DNA of 64,000 bases from Crocinitomicaceae bacterium (GTDB lineage: Bacteria; Bacteroidota; Bacteroidia; Flavobacteriales_D; Crocinitomicaceae), in the NCBI GenBank assembly GCA_016719925.1, contig JADJYC010000004.1, positions 1 to 64,000 on the forward strand. Direction: 5' to 3'. Positions 57,021 through 64,000 of the stretch are shown piece by piece. Within the stretch, counting starts at the first letter, position 1. Each line of letters starts with the position of its first letter. Below the pieces are notes generated by a model. That model was not told where the DNA came from. It searched no databases and saw nothing but the letters and a program-made list of their open reading frames with translations. The position numbers and the translations under genes are program-made.

Positions 57021-57537
57021 TGATTACAATCAAAGATAATACACATAAAACTATGCTTGACAAATTAGCACCGCACAGCAGGGTCTGGGTTTTTCAGGCC
57101 AATCGCTTTTTTGATTTTCGTGAAGGAGAATTTATAAAAAAAGAAATGCAGCAATTTATTCCTTCATGGGCATCTCATGGCAACGAATTATACGGTGATT
57201 TTGAACTGGCTGAAAATCTTTTTCTGATTGTTGGTGTGGATGAAAAAAAGAGTCCTACCAGCGGCTGTTCAGTGGACAGTTTGAACAGAGCAGTAAAAAA
57301 AATTGGAGATGAACTGAATATTGAATTCTTTGACCGGTTGCGTGTGGCTTATTATGACAAACAAGCGAAAATTCATGTCTTGCCGTTAAATGAATTTAAA
57401 GATCTGATTAAAAAGATCAGGTAACCGGTTCTACCATTGTCTTCAATAATCTGATTGAAACAAAAGAAGATCTTGAAACCAAATGGAAATCTCCCGTTAA
57501 AAATTCATGGCATAAAAATCTGGTTCAGATACTGTGA
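57020..57537 (+). CDS. Conserved Bacteroidota protein of unknown function (frameshift)
   Basis: As called, the frame ends at 57424, but the neighbouring frame continues VTGSTIVFNNLIETKEDLET then KWKSPVKNSWHKNLVQIL to a TGA at 57535-57537, which overlaps the next start (GTGA). Restored length about 171 aa. The N-terminal part (VWVFQANRFFDFREGEFIKK, QFIPSWASHGNELYG, VDEKKSPTSGCSVDSLNRA) is a widely conserved soluble protein of Bacteroidota, sometimes mislabelled an ABC ATPase; it has no Walker motif. Co-transcribed with tonB. Confidence 0.8.
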
Positions 57538-59868
57538 AAAAAATCTGGCTGTTCATATTGACCATTCATTGTCTGACTTTGTCAGCGCAGGAAAAAATTG
57601 ATCCGGCCAATTTTAAGTATGACCTTTTGAATCAGCTGGTGTGGGAAGAAGTCAACAACATGCGCACCAGAAAAAGAGCTGATTCACTCATCTATGATAA
57701 ATCACTGGACGACGCATCCAATGATCATGCAAAGTATATGGGAGAAAATGATGTGCTTACACACGTTCAGAAATCAAGAGACAAAAAAACACCGCTTGAC
57801 AGGGTAGTCTATTATGGCGGAACCCATGATCAGGTTGGAGAAAATGTGCAGGTATTTGCAATTGGACAAACCTTTGAAGATTCAAACGGAAAACTCACCT
57901 ATGAAAAATTAGCCAAAGAAATTGTGGAAGTTTGGAAAGAATCCAAAGAGCATTATGAAAACATGTTGAATCCTGATTACACCGTTGTTTCTTATGGATT
58001 TTATATCAAAGACGGAAAACTGTATGTATGTCAGCTGATGGCCACGCAGCCCTTTGAAGAAAAATACAAATTTGAAAAAGGTCCTTCTTTTTTTGTGAAA
58101 GGAATTGATGACTGCGCTGCCTGCAAAAAGACCAAAAGGAGACTTGCCAAAGATCAGGCCTTTTTAGGCTGGTACACGGTTTCAAATGATTCTGTCTACT
58201 ACTGGAATATGGATTCGTATGCAAGCGGCGGTAAAAAAGCAAAACGCAATATCAATAAAATTTTTGGCGCCGGCGGAACCATTTCCATGGATGTCATCCA
58301 CAATGAACAATTTGACTGCAACGGTCATGCAAGTTTTCACAATTCATATTATTATGATGGATATTACTTAGGCTACATCAATAAAAAATCACTGAAAAAT
58401 GATTTGCATCCGTCAGAAAATATTTATCAGATTTATGTTGGACAAAAACCAGAATTCCCGGATACATTTTATCAGGTAGATTTTAATCTGGTAAAAAGAA
58501 AAAAATATTGCATGCACAGCATGACAATTTATGTTACGCCCGATCATCTCAAACCAACAGAGTATTTTACTATTCCAAATCCAACGGTTGATCTCAACAA
58601 AACAATTATTATTGAAGACTCGGTTGAAGTGCGCGTCAATTTTCAGCGCGGACAAACCAATGAAGACACCACCATTTTTGAACCGCTTCTAATTTCTTTA
58701 GACAGTCTCATCAAAGCAGATCATGAAATTCAGTCAATCCATTTTACCGGTGTTGCCTCTATTGAAGGTGATGAACAATCCAATCAAAAACTCTTTAATA
58801 AACGGGGAACGCTCATTTCAAACTACCTTAAAAAATATTATCCAACACTGCCAATGAAAAGTGAATTCTATGAAAATTTTGATGAATTCAGAGCAGGTCT
58901 TGCAACATTGGGTCATCAGGATATCATGCAATACAGCGATGACTCATTGCGTCAGTGGGCAAACCAGCATAGAAATGAACCGGCTATTGAAAATCTGCTG
59001 AATGATACGCGTTACTCATCCGTTCAGATAGTTTACAGAGATTATATAAAGATAAAAATGAAGCCTATGGTTTTTCAGTAAAGAGCATTGAAGATTTAGT
59101 AGAACAGAATAACATGCGCGAACTGATTCCGCTCTATGAAGTCATGGCTAATAAAGTAATTGAAGGAAACAACGAAATAAAAGATTCTATGCTGAATTTG
59201 AATTTCCCAACATCCTCTGAATTTGCCAAATTACATTGGTATAAATTTATTTTGGAATTAAATGTTGCGCCTGAAACCGTCACCGAAGACAAACTGAATG
59301 AACTGAAAAAACTGGGAGCAATTCCTACTACCGGAGATTATCTGGAATACCGTTTACTGTTCAATATTTTTAACGGAAATGAAAACATTGATGTATCAGA
59401 TTTTGGAGAAATTCAACCGGAGCTTAAATCCAAAAAACAAAAAGCCTGGATTGAATGTCTGGATTTAATTAGCGGCGTACAAAACAACCGGTATTCTGAT
59501 AAAATGGCTGTTCCGATTTTATTGAATCACGTTTTAAAAAATAAATTTCCGATTAAACAAACCTATTTTATCTGTCAGTATTTAATTGAATGGGGATACA
59601 CTACGGAACCGTATGTTCTCTTATCCAAATTTGCGAAAATGCCCGACAAATTCCAAAACTCTATACACAATTCATCAAGCTTGGATATTACCTGGGAATG
59701 TTTGAAAATAAAAAGGAATGGAAAAAAATACTGGTGGTTTTAAAAAATCTGGCAGCTGCAAGTGACAAAGAATTCTGTTCACTTTTTGAATGGAATCAGA
59801 TGGGCGTGCGTGCGCTTTCATACCCTGAAATTGCCGATCTGTTCTGCACCAAATGCAGGGAGCAATAA
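57534..59868 (+). CDS. Secreted CAP-domain protein with OmpA-like segment, frameshifted
   Basis: GTG at 57534. Signal peptide ending LTLSAQ, then a CAP (SCP/PR1) domain with LVWEEVNNMRTRKRADSLIY, DHAKYMGENDVLTHVQKS, VGENVQVF and LNPDYTVVSYGFY; CAAC Cys pair near residue 196; a beta-rich middle; then a segment SIHFTGVASIEGDEQSNQK, LFNKRGTLISNYLKKYYP that resembles the OmpA-C peptidoglycan-binding fold; then an alpha-helical tail. Breaks near 59065 and 59660 divide it in three (57534-59081, 59114-59743, 59590-59868); joined length about 775 aa. Frames rejoin as YRDYIKDKNEAYGFSVKS and PDKFQKLYTQFIKLGYYLG. Probably acts in the periplasm or at the cell wall; unknown function. Confidence 0.72.
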
Positions 59869-59929
59869 GCCGATGCACGATCTTGTTGATGATTCATTCA
59901 ACATTCCGTATCTTGCAATACCTAACTCA

Positions 59930-60948
59930 ATGTTTACCTGAACACGTCTGATTCAAATATCCTGAAAGATCAATTTGGCAGAGTCCATGATTACCTGCGT
60001 ATTTCTCTTACAGAAAGATGCAATCTCCGTTGTTTTTACTGCATGCCTGAAGAAGGTGTTCCGTTAAGAGAAAAAGCGGAATTTATGTCGGCTGAAGAAA
60101 CTGTTCAGATTGCTGAGGAATTCATTAAACTGGGAATAAAAAAAATCCGTCTGACCGGTGGAGAGCCCCTGATCAAAAAAAACTTTGCAAAAATTTTGCA
60201 TGATCTTTCAACGTTTGAAATTGAACTTGCATTAACTACCAACGGAATTCTGATTGATCAGTATATCCATGATTTTAAAACTGCCGGATTAAAATCCATA
60301 AACGTCAGTCTGGACTCACTGAATGAAAACAATTTCAAAACCATTACACGCCGGTCAGATTTTCAGCGCGTGATGAATAATATTGATTTGCTGATTGAAC
60401 AGGGAATCTCACCAAAAATAAATGCGGTTGTAATGCGCGGGGTGAATGATCATGAACTGATTAACTTTGTTAAATGGGGAGCAGAAAAAGATCTGTCAGT
60501 GCGGTTTATTGAGTTCATGCCTTTTGACGGAAACAAATGGAACTGGGATAAAAAAGTTTCATATCAGGAAATTTTAACTGCCCTTGAAAATCATTTTGGA
60601 AAAGATAAGATCATTCCGCTAATGGGTGGAAAAAATGATACCAGCAGAAATTTTAAATTAGAAAATTCAAAAGGCAGTTTTGGAATTATCAGCAGTGTTA
60701 CCAATCCGTTTTGCGACACCTGTAACCGGATACGCTTAACGGCAGACGGAAAAATAAAAAACTGTCTCTTCGCCTCTTCTGAAACTGATTTGCTGAGCGA
60801 AGTAAGAAAAGGAAATTCAATAACGCAATTAATTCGTGATTCGATCTTCACTAAAAAATCAGCCCGTGCCGGTATTCCGTCATTTGAAGAACCTGCTCAT
60901 GTTGAAGCGTTTTTCAAGAACCGGAGTATGATTACTATTGGAGGGTAA
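59930..60948 (+). CDS. moaA: GTP 3',8-cyclase (radical SAM, molybdenum cofactor)
   Basis: First step of molybdopterin synthesis. The radical SAM motif is in TERCNLRCFYCMPEEG (about 60010-60055); C-terminal FeS Cys in NPFCDTCNRIRLTADGKIKN then C, and the terminal GG needed for catalysis (MITIGG). The usual ATG-to-motif segment is open from 59940 (NILKDQFGRVHDYLRISL) but has no start codon in frame; ATG at 59930 reaches it if CC at about 59938 is CCC (MFTLNTSDSNIL). A start at 60043 would drop the FeS cluster and is rejected. No other moa genes are in the window. Confidence 0.92.
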
Positions 60949-60971
60949 CTTTCATTTTGTTAAATAAATTA

Positions 60972-61077
60972 TTTACCACGGAGACACGGAGAGCACAGAG
61001 TTTCACAGAGAAATTATTAGCACAAAACAAAATCTAAATCTCCGTGTTACTCCATGCTCTCCGTGTCTCCGTGGTAG
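60972..61077. repeat. CACAGAG/CACGGAG palindromic repeat copy
   Basis: TTTACCACGGAGACACGGAG (60972-) with GAGTTTCACAGAGAAATTAT, returning as ATCTCCGTGTTACTCCATGC and TCTCCGTGTCTCCGTGGTAG. Clear long hairpin. Shares TTTCACAGAGAAATTATTAG with the copy at 61738-61845. Confidence 0.75.
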
Positions 61078-61161
61078 AAGAAACTCAATTCATCTGCTCC
61101 ACTCATAGCAATGCGTTGATCTGAGATTCATGAAATTGACTCTTTTTTCGTAAATTTGAGT

Positions 61162-61395
61162 ATGAAGTCAACGATTCAACATACAAAAATTGAACTTATT
61201 CAATGGCTCACAACCTTGGAAGACCAAACCATTCTGAATAAAATTCTTGCACTCAGAAAAAAGGAAACAAAAGACTGGTGGCAAAACCTTTCTGAATCTG
61301 AAAAGGAATCCATTGAAAAGGGATTAAAAGATGCAAAAAACGGTAAACTAAAGTCCCATAATAAGGCCAGAAAGGTGTATGAAAAATGGCTATAG
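61162..61395 (+). CDS. Probable antitoxin of a ParE/RelE-type pair
   Basis: 77 aa from ATG 61162. Helical N-terminal KIELIQWLTTLEDQTILNKI, then a basic C-terminal part (LKDAKNGKLKSHNKARKVYE) typical of small antitoxins that wrap the toxin. A TAAATTTG element (61151-61158) lies just upstream. Its end overlaps the toxin gene by 17 bp. Confidence 0.7.
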   Translation: MKSTIQHTKIELIQWLTTLEDQTILNKILALRKKETKDWWQNLSESEKESIEKGLKDAKNGKLKSHNKARKVYEKWL

Positions 61396-61684
61396 AATTT
61401 TCTGGACAGATCATGCACTGAATGAACTTAAAACAACTTTCGATTTTATAAACGAACATTGGACGCAAAGAGAGATTAAAAATTTGGCTCAGGAAATTGA
61501 ACTGGTTGTTGAGTTATTATCCAGAAGTCCTAAAATCTTTCCAGAATCATCTTCAAAAAAAGGAATCTACAAAGCACTTGTCACTCCGCTCAATACGATT
61601 TACTTCAGAGTTAATGGAAACTCAGTAGAAATCTTGTCCTTTTTCGCTAATAGAAAAAATCCGTCAAAGCTAAAAGCAGAATAA
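61379..61684 (+). CDS. ParE/RelE-family toxin
   Basis: 101 aa. YRIFWTDHALNELKTTFDFI, LAQEIELVVELLSRSPKIFP and YKALVTPLNTIYFRVNGNSV followed by EILSFFANRKNPSKL match the ParE/RelE toxin fold, including the C-terminal strand with Arg-Asn-Pro. Translation is coupled to the antitoxin by overlap. Target could be gyrase (ParE) or the ribosome (RelE); not decidable by eye. Confidence 0.82.
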   Translation: MKNGYRIFWTDHALNELKTTFDFINEHWTQREIKNLAQEIELVVELLSRSPKIFPESSSKKGIYKALVTPLNTIYFRVNGNSVEILSFFANRKNPSKLKAE

Positions 61685-61737
61685 TTTTTAATCAGATTTT
61701 CTACTCAAAATCGTTTGGTGAATTATAAATTATTTAA

Positions 61738-61845
61738 CAAAGAGATATTGAGATCATTGAGTTTCACAGAGAAATTATTAGCATCACACAAAATCAAATT
61801 CTCCGTGCAACTCCATGCTCTCCATGTCTCCGTGGTTAAAAAAAT
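61738..61845. repeat. CACAGAG palindromic repeat copy after the toxin
   Basis: AAAGAGATATTGAGATCATT, GAGTTTCACAGAGAAATTAT, then AATTCTCCGTGCAACTCCAT and GCTCTCCATGTCTCCGTGGT. About 660 bp after its twin at 60972, so the toxin-antitoxin genes lie between two direct copies. Confidence 0.7.
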
Positions 61846-62207
61846 TAATTTCTTGGATCAATCACTTCAGGGTTCACCAGCACAGGAACACAACCCGGCT
61901 TATGATAAATACAGATGATCAATGGATCACCCAATTTCAGATTCAGTTCATCCAGCATAATTTCAAACGTGGAACCTTTGGTAATCCGGTTGGAAATTTC
62001 ACCGTTCACTTCTGGCGCACGCGTAATGCAAACGGTACTGTCAGCATTAGAAGGATTATAGACAATCAGATTTCTCAATTCATAGTTGCCATAGAATTTT
62101 GTGCATACATCTTCTGTCTGATCTTGTACAGTGTTTTCACTTTTCCAAAAATGAAATGAAGACAGCATCAAAAATGCGCAAACTACTATTACCGGAATTC
62201 TTGCCAT
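61845..62207 (-). CDS. Hypothetical exported protein (120 aa)
   Basis: N-terminal hydrophobic segment (MARIPVIVVCAFLMLSSFHF) then a soluble domain with four Cys (VCTKFYGNYELRNLIVYNPS, TVCITRAPEVNGE, ICIYHKPGCVPVLVNPEVID). Family not recognised. It is read against its neighbours. An overlapping plus-strand frame at 61815-62159 lacks any pattern and is a shadow. Confidence 0.6.
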   Translation of the reverse strand: MARIPVIVVCAFLMLSSFHFWKSENTVQDQTEDVCTKFYGNYELRNLIVYNPSNADSTVCITRAPEVNGEISNRITKGSTFEIMLDELNLKLGDPLIICIYHKPGCVPVLVNPEVIDPRN

Positions 62208-62302
62208 AACTGAAATTTAAGAAAATATTCCTATATCTCACCTGAACCAGTCACAAGAATTGTTCCAATCTCAAAACAAGAAAGAATTTCTAAATTTGAT
62301 AC

Positions 62303-62836
62303 ATGTCTCACAAAAAACTCAAACTGCAGGAACTTAACCGAATTTCAGCCAATGAATTCAAAGAAGCTGAAAAAATTCCGCTTATAATTGTTTTAGATAA
62401 CATCCGCAGTTTTAATAATGTCGGATCTGTTTTCAGAACTGCGGATTCATTTCGGATAGAAAAAATATTTTTATGCGGCATTACACCTCAGCCACCTCAC
62501 CGTGAAATTCATAAAACCGCATTAGGAGCAACTGAAACTGTCAGCTGGGCCTACGCGGTGGACACCCTGGAATTAGTTCAATCACTCAGAAGTTCAGGCG
62601 TTCACTGTTTTGCCATTGAGCAAACTGAAAACTCAACCATGCTTGACAAATTTTCACCGGACAAAAACAACCGCTACGCTTTTGTGTTTGGTAATGAAGT
62701 AGACGGTGTGAGACAAGATGTAATTGATAACTGCAACGGTGTAGTTGAAGTACCCCAGTTTGGAACAAAACACTCGTTGAATATTTCTGTTTGTGCGGGG
62801 GTGGTGATGTGGGATTTTTGTGGTAAATTTAAATGA
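62303..62836 (+). CDS. TrmH/SpoU-family RNA 2'-O-methyltransferase
   Basis: 177 aa, catalytic SPOUT domain only. Motif 1 VLDNIRSFNNVGSVFRTAD (Asn, Arg), motif 2 YAFVFGNEVDGV, motif 3 VPQFGTKHSLNISVCAGV forming the knotted SAM site. Members methylate ribose of tRNA position 18 or rRNA; target not inferable. Starts 95 bp after the divergent gene. Confidence 0.92.
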   Translation: MSHKKLKLQELNRISANEFKEAEKIPLIIVLDNIRSFNNVGSVFRTADSFRIEKIFLCGITPQPPHREIHKTALGATETVSWAYAVDTLELVQSLRSSGVHCFAIEQTENSTMLDKFSPDKNNRYAFVFGNEVDGVRQDVIDNCNGVVEVPQFGTKHSLNISVCAGVVMWDFCGKFK

Positions 62837-62931
62837 AAGGGTGATTCGTTTGATTGGTGCAGAGTAAATCAGATCTAAAGCTATAATGGCAATCATATTC
62901 AATACATTGCAATCAATTTAAAATAACAAAC

Positions 62932-63675
62932 TTGAAAATACCCTTTGAACCAGAAATCTTTGATGTCAAAATCAATATTCATTTGATTCTGGAATATTTA
63001 GCGTTTTTCATTGCTTTCAGATACTATTTAATTTTAAGAAAGACATCCAATGATTCCATTTCAAATGGAAATCGACTTTCAATTATTTTAGGTGCAGTTC
63101 TTGGAGCACTTGCTGGTTCAAGAATAATTGGATTTTTGGAAAATCCGGATATCACGTTGAGTACTGAAAATCTTTTAGCATTGTACAATTTAAAATCTAT
63201 TATGGGCGGATTATTTGGTGGGTTAATTGGCGTTGAAGCAGCAAAAAAAATAATTCACGAAAAACAATCTTCAGGTGACTTGTTCACCTTTCCTATCATC
63301 ACCGGAATTATAATTGGGCGCATTGGTTGCTTTTTAAGTGGAATTAACGAATTTACCTATGGCAAAGAAACAGACTTCATTGCCGGCATGGACCTGGGAG
63401 ATGGATTATACCGGCACCCAACCGCTTTATATGAAATAATCTTTTTAATTATGCTTTTTATTTTTCTCAAAAACAAAAACTCCAATACAAAAAAAGAAAG
63501 CGGTTTATTATTCAAAGTATTTATGATTTCGTATTTTGGGTTTCGCTTCGTTATTGAATTCATTAAACCAAACACATTTTTCGTTTTTGGACTAAGCAGC
63601 ATTCAGTGGCTATGCATCATTTGCTGGATCTATTATTTTCCGGTTTTAAAAAGAATAACAAGAAATGCCAACTAG
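62932..63675 (+). CDS. Lgt-like prolipoprotein diacylglyceryl transferase homologue
   Basis: 247 aa from TTG 62932. Seven hydrophobic segments; Lgt-family features are LGALAGSRIIGFLE, IIIGRIGCFLSGINEFTYG, and HPTALYEIIFLIMLF; the usual GRxGNFxNGE is altered to GRIGCFLSG. Lgt normally adds diacylglycerol from phosphatidylglycerol to lipoprotein Cys. Its stop overlaps the start of a radical SAM gene by 11 bp, so this copy may serve a lipid-modification step other than housekeeping lipoprotein maturation; this is inference. Confidence 0.82.
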   Translation: MKIPFEPEIFDVKINIHLILEYLAFFIAFRYYLILRKTSNDSISNGNRLSIILGAVLGALAGSRIIGFLENPDITLSTENLLALYNLKSIMGGLFGGLIGVEAAKKIIHEKQSSGDLFTFPIITGIIIGRIGCFLSGINEFTYGKETDFIAGMDLGDGLYRHPTALYEIIFLIMLFIFLKNKNSNTKKESGLLFKVFMISYFGFRFVIEFIKPNTFFVFGLSSIQWLCIICWIYYFPVLKRITRNAN

Positions 63676-64000
63676 AAAATACGTCTACTACGACTATACC
63701 ATAAGTTTATGTCCGGAGTGTTTAAAACGCATTGACGCTAAAATTGTATTTGAAAACAACAACGTTTACATGTTGAAGAGATGTCCGGAACATGGGAACT
63801 CCAAAGTTCTGATAGCTGATGACATTGAATACTACAAAAGCATCAGAAACTATAACAAAGCTTCCGAAACACCTTTTCGATTCAATACCAAGACAAATTA
63901 TGGATGTCCCTATGACTGTGGTCTTTGCCCTGACCACGAGCAACATTCATGTCTAAGTATAATTGAGATAACTGATCGCTGCAACCTGACCTGTCCAACT
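63665..64000 (+). CDS. Radical SAM protein, Tes/MJ0619-like N-terminus (cut by window end)
   Basis: 112 codons from ATG 63665, continuing past the window. The N-terminal region has two Cys pairs (LCPECLKRIDAKIVFENNNV, LKRCPEHGNSKVLI) like a zinc ribbon, then YGCPYDCGLCPDHEQHSCL, and the radical SAM motif begins at ITDRCNLTCPT. This layout, with a Cys-rich N-terminal region before the CxxxCxxC, is that of the tetraether-lipid synthase (Tes) and MJ0619-like family. Overlap with the Lgt homologue suggests coupled expression. Substrate unknown from this fragment. Confidence 0.75.
   Translation, partial: MPTRKYVYYDYTISLCPECLKRIDAKIVFENNNVYMLKRCPEHGNSKVLIADDIEYYKSIRNYNKASETPFRFNTKTNYGCPYDCGLCPDHEQHSCLSIIEITDRCNLTCPT

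Noticed and set aside
60043..60948. Short moaA starting at 60043
   Set aside because: It would lack two of three cysteines of the radical SAM cluster that are encoded just upstream in the same frame.
61815..62159. 114-codon plus-strand frame
   Set aside because: Begins in repeat DNA and overlaps the minus-strand exported protein, which has a signal peptide and better residue pattern.
1..64000. tRNA, rRNA or other structured RNA genes
   Set aside because: No cloverleaf, rRNA or known riboswitch core was recognised by eye; only the his leader is supported.

Overview
The window looks like chromosome from a member of the Bacteroidota, most likely order Flavobacteriales. Evidence for this is the type IX secretion (T9SS) sorting domains of both type A (positions 1-321, 392-2060, 18792-20727) and type B/gliding-associated kind (40840-49655), the TTTG-N19-TAnnTTTG promoter in front of the his operon, the low GC content, and the RND-outer-membrane-factor fusion typical of the phylum. 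The assignment is inferred from gene content; no rRNA or tRNA gene was seen.

Layout. 1-5748: tail of a T9SS protein, a broken beta-propeller-like T9SS protein, and YebC, ferrochelatase and dihydrolipoyl dehydrogenase. 5749-18749: an accessory island with a tyrosine recombinase, small XRE regulator, MerR-type metal sensor, Cys-rich and His-rich exported proteins, a CzcA/CusA pump fused to its TolC-like partner, its membrane-fusion protein, a CzcN-like methyltransferase and a Zn/Cd-type P1B ATPase. 18792-24996: secreted M1 aminopeptidase, an IS21-family element (21001-23618) that truncates a MORN-repeat protein, and a hypothetical protein. 25283-32754: valS, a Fic protein with probable operators, a HAMP-SpoIIE phosphatase, DUF1801 and pentapeptide-repeat proteins. 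32751-40094: complete his operon (G-D-C-B-H-A-F-IE, minus strand) preceded by a promoter, a five-histidine leader peptide and an attenuator. 40840-49655: three tandem large T9SS type B surface proteins. 49757-60948: TrhO, a cysteine desulfurase, and a dense run (ABC exporter, Ppx/GppA, TonB, conserved protein, CAP/OmpA-like lipid-envelope protein, MoaA). 61162-64000: toxin-antitoxin pair between two repeats, a TrmH-type methyltransferase, and an Lgt homologue overlapping a Tes-like radical SAM gene cut by the window end.

How the parts work together. The island combines sensing (MerR), periplasmic metal binding (Cys-rich and His-rich lipoproteins), cytoplasmic export (P1B ATPase) and trans-envelope export (RND-MFP-OMF). 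The his operon can be read as one regulated unit: promoter, leader peptide, mutually exclusive antiterminator/terminator, then eight genes.

A caution that affects the whole annotation: about twenty genes are split by single-base shifts, many of which fall in A or G homopolymers, including core genes (valS, hemH, lpdA, hisC, yebC). The most economical reading is residual long-read indel errors, not decay, so I give each such gene one span and describe the break. Two dispersed palindromic repeat families also run through the window, one of them inside an open coding sequence.
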